The translations under genes and the position numbers were made by a program. Below, piece by piece: positions 14,219 through 23,164 of a DNA stretch of 64,000 nucleotides (position 1 is its first letter; each line of letters begins with the position of its first letter). The notes under the pieces are model-generated. The model was not told the origin of the DNA. It made no database searches and was given only the letters and a program-made list of their open reading frames with translations. Location of the stretch: contig NZ_JACHIN010000005.1 of NCBI RefSeq assembly GCF_014203235.1, positions 658,632 through 722,631 on the forward strand, given 5' to 3'. This stretch comes from Nonomuraea endophytica (GTDB lineage: Bacteria; Actinomycetota; Actinomycetes; Streptosporangiales; Streptosporangiaceae).

Positions 14219-15508
14219 TCAGCTCCAGTCCTTGAAGATGCCCCGGTACTTCTCGTCGACCGTCTTCACCATCTGCTCGGGCGTCTCCTTGCCGCCGACC
14301 AGCGCCTGGTAGCCCTCAAGGAGCGGCTGGAACAGCTGGCCGCCCTCCGGGATCCACGGCCGCGGGACGGCCGAGTCGAGCACCGGCTTGAACACGGTGA
14401 CGTCCTTGTTCGCGGTGACCGCCGGGTCGGTGAAGGCCGAGGTACGCGGCGGCAGCAGCCCGAGCTTGCCCGCCATCTTGGCCAGGCTCTCCTTGGAGGT
14501 CATGAACCTGACGAACTCGGAGCTGGCCGGGATGTTCTTGGAACCGGCGTAGATCGCCAGGTTGTGACCGCCGGTCGGGGAACCGGCCTTGACGCTGCCG
14601 GCGGGGACCGGCGCGATGCCCAGGTTCGCCTTGTCCTTGAACTCCGCGCCCTGGTAGATCTCCGACAGGGCCCACGGGCCGTTGTAGATCATCGCGGCCT
14701 TGCCGTCCTTGAACGCGGTCATCGCGTTGACGTAGCTGTCCTGTACGGCGGGCTTCGCGGCGGCCCCCGAGGTCACCAGGTCCGACAGGGTCTGCATCGC
14801 CTTCACGTTGGCCGGGGAGTTGACCACGATCTTCTTGGCGGGCACGTCGAGGGTGTCGCCGCCTTCGCCGTACATGAAGGGGAGCAGGAAGTAGGCGTCG
14901 ACGTTGAGCGCCAGGCCGGTGACGCCGGCCTTGGACTTGACGTCGAGGGCGAACTGCTTGAGCTCGGTGACGTTCTTGGGCGGCTCGGCGTGGCCGGCCT
15001 TCTCCAGGAGCTTCTTGTTGTAGAGCAGGGCGAGGGTGTCGGTGACCTGGGGCACCGCATACGTCTTGTCCTGATATTTCGTGCTACTGAGGGGTCCGGG
15101 GAGGAAGTCCGCCTCGTTGTCGATCGCCCGGGAGCCGTCGAGCGGCTGCAGGTAGCCCAGCGAGGCGAACTGCGACGTCCAGGCCACCTCGGCGCGGATC
15201 ACGTCGGGCGCGCCGGTGCCCGCCTGGGCGGCGGTCTGGAACTGGTTCTGCGCCTGGTCGAAGGGCACGTTGACGTACTTGACCTTGATGGCCGGGTACT
15301 TCGCTTCGAACTCCTTGATCAGCTCCTGGAAGACGGGCCCTTCACTGTCGGGCCTGGTGGTGTCCCACCAGATGATCTCGCCGCTGATCTTCGACGGGTC
15401 GGCGGCCGACTGCGCCGGGGCAGGAGCCGCGCTCTCACCACCGCCACAGGCAGAAACCGCTAGCGCAAGGGCTGCCACGACCGCCGCAGCAGGGAAGGCT
15501 CGCCGCAT
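14219..15508 (-). CDS. malE: Maltodextrin-binding lipoprotein (MalE-type)
   Basis: A 429-residue solute-binding protein of the family 1 extracellular sugar-binding class. The signal peptide MRRAFPAAAVVAALALAVSAC ends in a lipobox (AVSAC), so Cys21 should be lipid-anchored on the membrane outer face. IIWWDTT near residue 50 and the FKDGKAAMIYNGPWALSE segment are typical of maltose/maltodextrin binders. The start is ATG 15508, with AGGAGA 6 bases upstream; the frame further upstream lies in operator DNA. It is first in malEFG-lacI and divergent from the amylase-pullulanase, which would supply its maltodextrin substrate. Confidence 0.93.
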   Translation of the reverse strand: MRRAFPAAAVVAALALAVSACGGGESAAPAPAQSAADPSKISGEIIWWDTTRPDSEGPVFQELIKEFEAKYPAIKVKYVNVPFDQAQNQFQTAAQAGTGAPDVIRAEVAWTSQFASLGYLQPLDGSRAIDNEADFLPGPLSSTKYQDKTYAVPQVTDTLALLYNKKLLEKAGHAEPPKNVTELKQFALDVKSKAGVTGLALNVDAYFLLPFMYGEGGDTLDVPAKKIVVNSPANVKAMQTLSDLVTSGAAAKPAVQDSYVNAMTAFKDGKAAMIYNGPWALSEIYQGAEFKDKANLGIAPVPAGSVKAGSPTGGHNLAIYAGSKNIPASSEFVRFMTSKESLAKMAGKLGLLPPRTSAFTDPAVTANKDVTVFKPVLDSAVPRPWIPEGGQLFQPLLEGYQALVGGKETPEQMVKTVDEKYRGIFKDWS

Positions 15509-15588
15509 GGTCCATCTCCTCAAGTACTCGAAACCGGGGTCAAGCAACCGGGACGTTACGCTCGCATGACCAAATCCGGAAGAACTTT

Positions 15589-15608
15589 CTGCAAGGTCTG
15601 CAAACTTG
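15589..15608. promoter_or_regulatory. Probable MalR operator A (TGCAA pair)
   Basis: Two TGCAA elements at 15590 and 15599 form CTGCAAGGTCTGCAAACTTG. Their reverse complement, TTTGCAGACCTTGCAG, resembles the CTTGCA-type direct repeats bound by Streptomyces MalR. It lies between malE and the divergent amylase-pullulanase, on the malE side. Confidence 0.6.
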
Positions 15609-15641
15609 TTACATCTGAGGCCCCGATCTTCGGCGGTTTTG

Positions 15642-15669
15642 CTGCAATCCTCTGCAAGGCATTGCAAGG
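15642..15669. promoter_or_regulatory. Probable MalR operator B (three TGCAA elements, 10-bp phased)
   Basis: TGCAA occurs at 15643, 15653 and 15663, exactly 10 bp apart, so all three face the same side of the helix. A further CGCAAA follows at 15675. The third element coincides with the candidate -35 of the amylase-pullulanase promoter. Confidence 0.65.
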
Positions 15670-15690
15670 TCTTCCGCAAACGCGTACGTT
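15662..15690 (+). promoter_or_regulatory. Candidate promoter of the amylase-pullulanase gene
   Basis: TTGCAA (15662-15667), 17-base spacer, TACGTT (15685-15690); the GTG start is 34 bases downstream with GGAG before it. The -35 lies within operator B, so regulator binding would block polymerase. Confidence 0.5.
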
Positions 15691-15724
15691 CCGGGCAACG
15701 TCCTACATTTCTCCTGGAGTGCCT

Positions 15725-18700
15725 GTGAGCTCCCGCCCCGCCTTACGCACGCTCACCGCCCTCGTCCTGGCCGCCGCGCTGCTCGCCGTACCAGCCGGCA
15801 GAGGTACGGCCGCGCCGACAGGCGCACCCGTGACGACCCCGCTCAGCGACCGGGCGCAACCGGGAGACGAGGCCCTGGCCAGGGACGCCATACGGAACGA
15901 GTTGTCACGCGAGCGCTTCTACTTCGCCATGACCGACCGTTTCGCCAACGGCGACCGGGCCAACGACCGCGGCGGCCTCCAGGGCGACCGGCAGAGCACC
16001 GGTTTCGATCCGGCCGACAAGGGCTACTACCAGGGCGGCGACCTCAGGGGCCTGATCGACAAGCTCGACTACATCCAGGGGCTCGGGACCACGGCCCTCT
16101 GGATCACCCCCGCCTTCAAGAACCGCCCCGTCCAGCAGGACTCGGCCGGATACCACGGCTACTGGATCACCGACTTCACCCGCATCGACCCCCACCTGGG
16201 CACCAACGCGGAGATGAAACAGCTGGTCAAGCTGGCCCACCGGCGCGGCATGAAGGTGTTCTTCGACATCATCACCAACCACACCGCCGACGTCGTCGAC
16301 TACGCCGAGGGCTCACGCGCGTACCGCTCGAAGGGCGCATACCCGTACGTCGACACCGAAGGCATGCCCTTCGACGACCGCGACCACGCGGGCCGCGGCA
16401 CCTTCCCCAAGGTGGACACCGAGTCGTTCCCCTACACGCCCGTGGGCTCGCGCACCGCCAAGACGCCGGGCTGGCTCAACGACCCGACGATGTACCACAA
16501 CCGCGGCGACTCCACCTTCACCGGCGAAAGCTCCGAGTACGGCGACTTCTTCGGTCTCGACGACCTGTGGACCGAACGTCCGGAGGTCGTCCAGGGCATG
16601 ATCGACATCTACCGCACGTGGGTGAAGGAGACCGGCGTCGACGGCTTCCGCATCGACACCGCCAAGCACGTGAATATGGAGTTCTGGGAGCGCTTCTCCC
16701 CCGCGGTCAACCGGGGCCGGTTCTTCGTGTTCGGCGAGGTGTTCAGCTCCGACCCCGCCTTCACCAGCCGCTACTCCACCCGCGGCGGCATGGACGCCAC
16801 CCTCGACTTCCCCTTCCAGGACGCCGCCCGCTCGTACGCGGGCGGCAAGGGCGGCGCCGCCAAGCTCTCCACCCTGTACGCGGCCGACGACCACCACCTC
16901 GACGCCGACTCCAACGCCGCCTCCCTGCCGACCTTCCTCGGCAACCACGACATGGGCCGCATCGGGCACTTCCTCGCCCAGGACGCCCCGGCGGCCGAGC
17001 TCCTCCAGCGCGACAAGCTGGCCCACGAGCTCATGTACCTGACCCGCGGCCAGCCCGTCGTCTACTACGGCGACGAGCAGGGCTTCACCGGGGCCGGAGG
17101 CGACAAGGACGCCCGCGCCTCGCTGTTCGCCTCCCGCACCCCCGACTATCTCGACGACGACCTGATCGGCACCGACGCCACCCACGCCAGGGACAACTAC
17201 GACCCGTCCCACCCGTTGTACCGCCACATCGCCGCCCTGGCCGACCTCCGCGACCGCCACCCCACCCTGGCCGACGGCGCCCAGGTGGAGCGCCTGTCCC
17301 AGGCGGGCCTCTACGCGTTCTCCCGCATCGACGCCCGGCAGCAGGTCGAGTACGTGGTCGCGATCAACAACGCCACCACACCCGTGAGCGCGCGCGTCCC
17401 CACCTACTCCCGCTCCACCCCCTTCCACCAGCTGTACGGCCCTGCCCCCACCCCATCCACCAACACGCGACCAACCACCAGCAGCGCACCGACTACGCCG
17501 TCCACGGGCCCGGCCGCCTCACCGACCCCGGGCGCCGCCGCCCCGCCGAGTAGCGGCACGAAGACCAACCCGGGCTCCGGGATGACCGTCCCCGCAGGCG
17601 CGAAGGCCGCTTCGGTCACGGGAGCGACCACGCCGACCGCTGGAGCGACCACGCCGACGGCTGGGTCGGTGACGCTCACCTCTGGGGCGGTCACGCTGAC
17701 AACTGCGGCGGTGACGCCGACCTCTGGGGTGGATGCCGCGCTCGACGTGACCGTGCCACCGATGTCCGCCGTCGTCTTCCGGGCGGGCGGCAAGCTAGCC
17801 ACCCCGCCCCAGGGTCCGAGGATCTCGCTCACACTGCCCGGTGAGGAGATCCGGGGCACCCCCGAGGACGAGCGGGTCGAGATCCGGGCCACGGTCCCGG
17901 GTGACGGGTTCGACCAGGTCACCTTCGCGGCCAAGGCGGGTGACGGGCCGTGGCGGGTGCTGGGGACCGATGACGCCCCGGGCACCGGCCGTACGTACCG
18001 GATATTTCATGACCTGAGGGGGATCGCGGCCGGAACCCCGATCCTCTACAAGGCGGTCGTCAAGGATTCCGCGGGACGGCACGCCTCGGCCACCGCCCAG
18101 GCCAGGAAGGGGCCCGACCCGAAGCCCGGCGAGCCCGCCACCCGCGACTGGCTGGTCGTGCACTACCAGCGCCAGGACCCCGACGGCTGGGGCCTGCACG
18201 TCTGGGGCGACGTCGAGCGGCCCACCGAGTGGGGCACTCCGGTGGCCTTCCAGGGCGAGGACACGTTCGGCCGCTTCGCCTGGATCAAGCTCAAGCCCGG
18301 CGCCACCAGCGTCGGCCTCCTCCCCCACAAGGGCGACGAAAAGGATGGGGGCGACCGCGAGGTCAGCCCGGCGCGCACCGGCGAGGTCTGGCTGGTGCAG
18401 GGCAAGGAGCCGGTCTACGCCTCCCGCCAGGCCGCCCAGGGCTACGCCACCGTGCGTTACCGGCGGACCGACGGCGCGTACACCGGCTGGGGCCTGCATC
18501 TGTGGGGCGAGGCGGTGGCCGAGCCGACCGACTGGGCCAGCCCGAAACCGCCGGACGGCGCCGACTCCTTCGGCGTGTTCTGGAAGGTGCCGCTCAAGGC
18601 CCCCGACCGGCCGGTCGACTTCATCGTGCACAAGGGCGACGAGAAGGATCCGGGCCCCGACCAGTCGTTCACCGGCCCCGAGGCGTACGTGAACTCGGGG

Positions 18701-21520
18701 CAGGCCAAGGTCCACGCCACCCGCGCGGCCGCGGACGGCGTCGCGGTGCTGCACTACCACCGGCCCGACGGGAACTACGACGGCTGGGGCCTGCACGTGT
18801 GGGGCGGCGCGGCCACCCCGACGGAGTGGAACGCCCCGCTGCCTCCGTCCGGCCGCGACGCCTTCGGTGTGTACTGGAGGGTGCCGCTGGCCGACGGCGC
18901 GAAGGGACTGAGTTACATCGTGCACAAGGGCGAGGAGAAGGACCAGGCCACCGACCAGCGCCTGGACGGCGACGAGGCGTGGAAGCTGTCCGGCGTCGAC
19001 GGGTACGTGCTGCCGCAGCAGGCGGGCGGCGCCGACGTGGACCTGAAGAAGCTGCGGGCCCACTGGATCGCCCGCGACACCGTCGTCTGGCAGGCCGGCG
19101 CCGACACCGTCAAGGCACTCGAATCGACGACCGGCACGGTCAAGCGGCGCATCCGGCTGCTGCCCGGCACGCTCACCGACGCGCAGAAGGCCAAGTGGCC
19201 GCACCTCAAGGCGCTGCCCGCCTTCAAGGTGGACCCGCGCGACGCCGCCCTGGTGCCCGACGCGCTGCGCGGCCAGGTGGCGGCGGTGGAACACGACGCG
19301 GGCGGCCGGCTGCTGACCGCGACCGGCGTCCAGTTGCCCGGCGTGCTCGACGACCTGTACGCCACCGACGAGCCGCTCGGCTACACGGGCGACCGCCTCG
19401 CCCTGTGGGCCCCAACGGCCCAGCGGGTACGCCTGGCCCTGTACGACGAGGACTCGGCGACGTACACGGAACACGCCATGCGGCGGGACGCGAAGACCGG
19501 CGTGTGGTCCGTGCGCGTCCCCAGGTCCTGGCGCGGCCGCGACTACACCTACCTCGTCACCGTCCACTCCCCCGCGCACGGCCGGGTCGTCACCAACGAG
19601 GTCACCGACCCCTACAGCCTGGCGGTGGCCGCCGACGGCGTGCGCAGCAGGCTCGCCGACCTGGACGCGCAGCGCCCGCCCGGCTGGACGGACCTCGCCA
19701 AGCCCCCGCCGAAACCCGCCAAGACCATCTACGAGCTCCACGTACGCGACTTCTCAGCTTCCGACGCCACCGTCCCGCAGGACCGGCGCGGCACCTACCA
19801 GGCGTTCACCGGCGACGGCGCGGGCATGCGGGCGCTGCGCGACCTGGCCCGCGACGGCCTGACTCATGTACACCTGCTGCCGGTCTTCGACCTGGCCACC
19901 GTGCCGGAACGCCGGGCCGACCGGACCGAGCCGGCCTGCGACCTGGCCGCGTTGCCGCCGGACTCGCCGCTGCAGCAGGAGTGCGTCGCGAAGACCGCGG
20001 CCAAGGACGGCTTCAACTGGGGCTACGACCCGCTGCACTACACGGTGCCCGAGGGCTCGTACGCCACCGACCCCGACGCGCGCACCCGCGAGTTCCGCTC
20101 CATGGTGGCCGGGCTCAACCGTTCGGGGCTGCGCGTGGTCATGGACGTCGTCTACAACCACACCCACTCCACGGACGTGCTGGACACGATCGTGCCCGGC
20201 TACTACCACCGGCTGCTGCCCGACGGCGCCGTCGCCACCTCGACGTGCTGCCCGAACACCGCGCCCGAGCACACCATGATGGGCAGGCTCGTGGTCGACT
20301 CGGTCGTCACCTGGGCCCGCGACTACAAGGTGGACGGCTTCCGCTTCGACCTCATGGGACACCACCCGAAGGCCAACATCCTGGCCGTGCGCCGCGCCCT
20401 GGACGCCCTGACACCCGCCGAGGACGGGGTCAACGGCAAGGACATCCTGCTGTACGGCGAAGGCTGGAACTTCGGCGAGGTGGCCGACGACGCCCGCTTC
20501 GAGCAGGCCACGCAGGCCAACCTGGCCGGGACCGGGATCGGCACCTTCAACGACCGGCTGCGTGATGGGGTTCGGGGCGGCGGGCCGTTCGACGCCGACC
20601 CGCGCGTCCAGGGCTTCGGCTCCGGCCTGGCCGGCGACCTCAACGGCAGCCCGGCCAACGGAGACGCGACGGCGCGCCTGGCGCACTACCAGGACCTCAT
20701 CATGCTCGGGCTGACCGGCAACCTGCGCGACTACGTGCTGCCCGACGGCCGTACCGGCGCGGACGTGCCCTACAACGGCCAGAAAGCCGGATATGCCGCC
20801 CACCCCTCCGATGTCGTGACATATGTGGACGCGCATGACAACGAGACGCTCTACGATGCTCTCGCCTACAAGCTCCCGCCCGCCACGGACATGGCGGCGC
20901 GGGTCCGGATGCAGGCGCTCTCGCTGGCCACCGCGCTGCTGGGCCAGGGGACCGCGTTCGTGCACGCAGGCAGCGAGCGGCTGCGCTCGAAGTCGCTGGA
21001 CCGCAACTCCTACGACTCCGGCGACTGGTTCAACCGCCTGCACTGGGACTGCGCGCGGGGCAACGGGTTCGGCGCCGGGCTGCCGCCGAAGGCGGACAAC
21101 GAGGCCGGGTGGCCCTACGCGCGGCCGCTGCTGGCCGATCCGGGGCTGCGGCCGGACTGCGCGGCGATCTCCGCGGCGCGGGAGCGGTTCGGGGAGTTCC
21201 TGCGCATCCGGGGCTCGTCCCCGCTGTTCGCGCTGGGCGCGGGGACGCGCGAGCGGGTCTCCTTCCCGGCCGCGCCGCCCGGCGTGATCGCCATGCGCCT
21301 GGACGGCACCGGCCTGGACCCGCGCTGGTCGGCGGTCACCGTCGTCTTCAACGCCACCCCCGGGCCGCGAAGCGTGACGGTGGCGGAGCTGAAGGGCACC
21401 GCGACCACGCTCCACCCGGAGCAGGCCGACCCGGTGGCCGGGCAGTCCCGCTTCGACGCCGCCACCGGCGCGCTCACCGTGCCGGGCCGGACGGCCGCGG
21501 TCTTCGTGAGCGCCCCCTAG
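15725..21520 (+). CDS. Secreted bifunctional alpha-amylase/pullulanase
   Basis: A 1931-residue exported enzyme with two GH13 catalytic modules. After a Sec signal peptide (to ~A30), module 1 (~60-520) is an alpha-amylase: nucleophile D311 (DGFRIDTAKH), acid/base E338 (FGEVF) and D409 (GNHD). Its C-terminal beta domain is split by a Thr/Ala/Pro-rich linker with repeats (~573-668). An Ig-like region follows (~700-795), then three tandem pullulanase-associated starch-binding modules (~808, 909 and 1004 onward, each with GWGLHxWG and HKGDEKD-type motifs), a pullulanase N2/CBM48 region (~1110-1290), and a GH13 pullulanase module: D1542 (DGFRFD), E1579 (YGEGWNFG), D1705 (AHDNE). It should debranch and hydrolyse starch/glycogen to maltodextrins for malEFG. 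Start: GTG 15725 after GGAG. Confidence 0.93.
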   Translation: MSSRPALRTLTALVLAAALLAVPAGRGTAAPTGAPVTTPLSDRAQPGDEALARDAIRNELSRERFYFAMTDRFANGDRANDRGGLQGDRQSTGFDPADKGYYQGGDLRGLIDKLDYIQGLGTTALWITPAFKNRPVQQDSAGYHGYWITDFTRIDPHLGTNAEMKQLVKLAHRRGMKVFFDIITNHTADVVDYAEGSRAYRSKGAYPYVDTEGMPFDDRDHAGRGTFPKVDTESFPYTPVGSRTAKTPGWLNDPTMYHNRGDSTFTGESSEYGDFFGLDDLWTERPEVVQGMIDIYRTWVKETGVDGFRIDTAKHVNMEFWERFSPAVNRGRFFVFGEVFSSDPAFTSRYSTRGGMDATLDFPFQDAARSYAGGKGGAAKLSTLYAADDHHLDADSNAASLPTFLGNHDMGRIGHFLAQDAPAAELLQRDKLAHELMYLTRGQPVVYYGDEQGFTGAGGDKDARASLFASRTPDYLDDDLIGTDATHARDNYDPSHPLYRHIAALADLRDRHPTLADGAQVERLSQAGLYAFSRIDARQQVEYVVAINNATTPVSARVPTYSRSTPFHQLYGPAPTPSTNTRPTTSSAPTTPSTGPAASPTPGAAAPPSSGTKTNPGSGMTVPAGAKAASVTGATTPTAGATTPTAGSVTLTSGAVTLTTAAVTPTSGVDAALDVTVPPMSAVVFRAGGKLATPPQGPRISLTLPGEEIRGTPEDERVEIRATVPGDGFDQVTFAAKAGDGPWRVLGTDDAPGTGRTYRIFHDLRGIAAGTPILYKAVVKDSAGRHASATAQARKGPDPKPGEPATRDWLVVHYQRQDPDGWGLHVWGDVERPTEWGTPVAFQGEDTFGRFAWIKLKPGATSVGLLPHKGDEKDGGDREVSPARTGEVWLVQGKEPVYASRQAAQGYATVRYRRTDGAYTGWGLHLWGEAVAEPTDWASPKPPDGADSFGVFWKVPLKAPDRPVDFIVHKGDEKDPGPDQSFTGPEAYVNSGQAKVHATRAAADGVAVLHYHRPDGNYDGWGLHVWGGAATPTEWNAPLPPSGRDAFGVYWRVPLADGAKGLSYIVHKGEEKDQATDQRLDGDEAWKLSGVDGYVLPQQAGGADVDLKKLRAHWIARDTVVWQAGADTVKALESTTGTVKRRIRLLPGTLTDAQKAKWPHLKALPAFKVDPRDAALVPDALRGQVAAVEHDAGGRLLTATGVQLPGVLDDLYATDEPLGYTGDRLALWAPTAQRVRLALYDEDSATYTEHAMRRDAKTGVWSVRVPRSWRGRDYTYLVTVHSPAHGRVVTNEVTDPYSLAVAADGVRSRLADLDAQRPPGWTDLAKPPPKPAKTIYELHVRDFSASDATVPQDRRGTYQAFTGDGAGMRALRDLARDGLTHVHLLPVFDLATVPERRADRTEPACDLAALPPDSPLQQECVAKTAAKDGFNWGYDPLHYTVPEGSYATDPDARTREFRSMVAGLNRSGLRVVMDVVYNHTHSTDVLDTIVPGYYHRLLPDGAVATSTCCPNTAPEHTMMGRLVVDSVVTWARDYKVDGFRFDLMGHHPKANILAVRRALDALTPAEDGVNGKDILLYGEGWNFGEVADDARFEQATQANLAGTGIGTFNDRLRDGVRGGGPFDADPRVQGFGSGLAGDLNGSPANGDATARLAHYQDLIMLGLTGNLRDYVLPDGRTGADVPYNGQKAGYAAHPSDVVTYVDAHDNETLYDALAYKLPPATDMAARVRMQALSLATALLGQGTAFVHAGSERLRSKSLDRNSYDSGDWFNRLHWDCARGNGFGAGLPPKADNEAGWPYARPLLADPGLRPDCAAISAARERFGEFLRIRGSSPLFALGAGTRERVSFPAAPPGVIAMRLDGTGLDPRWSAVTVVFNATPGPRSVTVAELKGTATTLHPEQADPVAGQSRFDAATGALTVPGRTAAVFVSAP
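17621..17725. repeat. 21-bp tandem repeat, five units, inside the amylase module
   Basis: Five 21-bp units code 7-residue blocks (GATTPTA twice, then GSVTLTS, GAVTLTT, AAVTPTS). They are part of a ~100-residue low-complexity segment (about 17441-17735) that interrupts the C-terminal beta domain of the amylase between YGPAP and LDVTVPPMSAVVF. Confidence 0.9.
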
Positions 21521-21529
21521 AATCCGCCT

Positions 21530-22090
21530 GTGGACCACCGGCTCATTCAGGCGGCGCTGGAATGCATCGCCACCTACGGCTACCGCAAGACCTCCCTGAG
21601 CGACGTGGCCGCCAAAGCCGGAGTCTCGCGGGCCACCGTCTACCGCGCGTTCGGCTCCAAGGACCGGATGGGCGAACTCGTGGTACGCCACGAGGGCGCC
21701 AGGTTCATCGAGCAGATCCAGGAGATCTTCGCCGCCGAGGAGCCGCCCCAGGAGCAGATCGCCCGTTCGGTGGAGTTCGCGCTGGAGTTCACCGGCAACC
21801 ACGACGTGCTGCAGCGCATGCTCATGGAGGAGCCGGAGGAGCTGTTCACGATGCTCATCGAGCGGCCGGGGCACACGGCGTTCATCACGTTCCTGACCGA
21901 GGGGATGGCGCCGTTCCTGGCCGCCGGTCCCAACGCCCACCTGCTGCGGGTCACGCCCGAGCAGGCCGTCGAGTTCACCACCCGGGTGATCCTCAGCCTG
22001 ATCGCGCACCCGACCACCTCGCTCGGCGGCAGCGCGGAGATCGCCCGGTTCATATGGGCAGCGATTGGCCGCCCAGCGTCACCCGCATGA
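21530..22090 (+). CDS. TetR-family regulator
   Basis: A 186-residue protein with an N-terminal TetR helix-turn-helix: LECIATYGYRKTSLSDVAAKAGVSRATVYRAFGSKDRM at about residues 9-46. The C-terminal ligand domain is divergent, so the effector is unknown. The start is GTG 21530, only 9 bases after the amylase-pullulanase stop, with no clear ribosome site, so it may be co-transcribed with or independent of that gene. Its last 41 bp overlap the 3' end of the convergent small gene 22050-22358. Confidence 0.85.
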   Translation: MDHRLIQAALECIATYGYRKTSLSDVAAKAGVSRATVYRAFGSKDRMGELVVRHEGARFIEQIQEIFAAEEPPQEQIARSVEFALEFTGNHDVLQRMLMEEPEELFTMLIERPGHTAFITFLTEGMAPFLAAGPNAHLLRVTPEQAVEFTTRVILSLIAHPTTSLGGSAEIARFIWAAIGRPASPA

Positions 22091-22358
22091 ACCATTCCTC
22101 GGTCCGCGCCACGGCCGGATGGTCGCGGTGGGCGTCGAGGACCCAGCGCCACGTGGGGTCGGCCTGGGCCTGCTCGTCGTAGGCCCGCCGGACGACGTCG
22201 GGCGGGGCGCCGTCTTCGAGCAGGGCGTCCATGCGGGCTCCGAGCGCGGCGTACCACCGCCGCGCCAGATCGCTCAGCACGTCCTCGGGAACCGCCGGAT
22301 CGCCGCTCGCCCTGACCCTGGCCAGGGCGGCCTGGAGTTCCTCTCGCCGGGTCCGCAT
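22050..22358 (-). CDS. Small protein of unknown function
   Basis: A 102-residue predicted cytoplasmic helical protein with a strong ribosome site (GAGGAGGG 3 bases before ATG 22358). I do not recognise it with confidence; the LARRWYAALGARMDALL and ARTEEWFMRVTLG segments are vaguely like the helical TipAS ligand domain found at the end of MerR regulators. It overlaps the 3' end of the TetR gene tail-to-tail by 41 bp. The upstream region has a nested palindrome (22381-22406) that could be an operator. The strong ribosome site and non-repetitive composition support a real gene. Confidence 0.6.
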   Translation of the reverse strand: MRTRREELQAALARVRASGDPAVPEDVLSDLARRWYAALGARMDALLEDGAPPDVVRRAYDEQAQADPTWRWVLDAHRDHPAVARTEEWFMRVTLGGQSLPI

Positions 22359-22380
22359 CGACCCTCCTCAACCGAGACGC

Positions 22381-22406
22381 TGAGACGAATGGATCTAGAT
22401 GTCTCA
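22381..22406. promoter_or_regulatory. Inverted repeat TGAGAC...GTCTCA, possible operator
   Basis: TGAGAC (22381-22386) and GTCTCA (22401-22406) are perfect inverted arms. Inside lies a second palindrome ATCTAGAT (22393-22400), and a further GAGAC precedes at 22374. It sits just upstream of the small minus-strand gene and could bind the neighbouring TetR protein (inference from proximity). Confidence 0.5.
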
Positions 22407-22471
22407 TGTCTACTACACCGGGGAGGGCGGCGGGCGGGTGATCGCCCGTGAGTCCCGTCACACGCGGCGCC

Positions 22472-23164
22472 CTACGGCAGCGACGGGCGGCGGGAGCGGT
22501 GGCGGGCGCGCCGGGTGAGCTGCGGGGCGTCGAGGATGAGGAGGTCGCCGCCGTCCCTGGTGATCCAGCCCCGGCGGGTGAAGTCGACGAGGATCTGGTT
22601 GACGCGTTCACGCGAGGCCCGTACGTGGTGGGCGAGGTCGTCCTGGCTGAGGTCCAGCGTCAGGCGCAGTCCCACGCTGGTACGGCGGGCGAAGCGGGCC
22701 CCCTGCTCCACCAGGACCCTGGCCACCCGGGTGGCCACGTCCACGCCCGCCGCGTCCTCGATGCGGTCGTTCATCCGCCGGATGCGCGCGGCCAGCAATC
22801 CCATGACCCGGCGGGCGGCCTCGGGATGCCGGTCGATCCAGTCCGACATCTCCTTGACCGGAGCGCGGTAGGCGGTCGTCTCCTGGACGGCGGTGGCCGT
22901 GGCCTGGCGCGGAGCCGTGTCGAACAGGCGCAGTTCGCCCAGGAGCTCCCCCGGCCCGGCCATGTTCAGCAGGATCTCGCCGCCCTCGGGGCTGGGCCTG
23001 GTCGCCTTCACCTTGCCGCTCAGCAGGACCAGGACGCAGTCACCCGGCTCGCCTTCGGTGAAGAGCCTGGCGCCGCGCGGGAAGGCGGCGTGCTCCGCCA
23101 GCGACAGGAAGTCGGCCACCACCTCCTCCGCCAGCCCGTCCAGCAGCGGGATCCCGCCGTTCAC
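22472..23164 (-). CDS. Crp/Fnr-family transcriptional regulator
   Basis: A 230-residue regulator. An N-terminal cyclic-nucleotide-binding beta-roll spans ~10-120 (AFPRGARLFTEGEPGDCVLVLLSGKVKA, then GPGELLGELRLFD). A dimer helix and C-terminal winged helix follow at ~155-215 (LSQDDLAHHVRASRERVNQILVDF). In true cAMP receptors the phosphate cassette reads GELALL..PRxAT; here GELRLFDTAPRQATATA is similar, so a nucleotide ligand is possible. The start is GTG 23164, overlapping the SnoaL-like gene stop (GTGA, 23161-23164). It is the last gene of the 11-gene directon from 32593 and may tune that operon to metabolic state. Confidence 0.9.
   Translation of the reverse strand: MNGGIPLLDGLAEEVVADFLSLAEHAAFPRGARLFTEGEPGDCVLVLLSGKVKATRPSPEGGEILLNMAGPGELLGELRLFDTAPRQATATAVQETTAYRAPVKEMSDWIDRHPEAARRVMGLLAARIRRMNDRIEDAAGVDVATRVARVLVEQGARFARRTSVGLRLTLDLSQDDLAHHVRASRERVNQILVDFTRRGWITRDGGDLLILDAPQLTRRARHRSRRPSLP

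Noticed and set aside
19754..22009. 750-codon minus-strand frame opposite the pullulanase
   Set aside because: Composition is Val/Gly/Arg/His-rich shadow sequence, while the plus strand has complete GH13 motifs.
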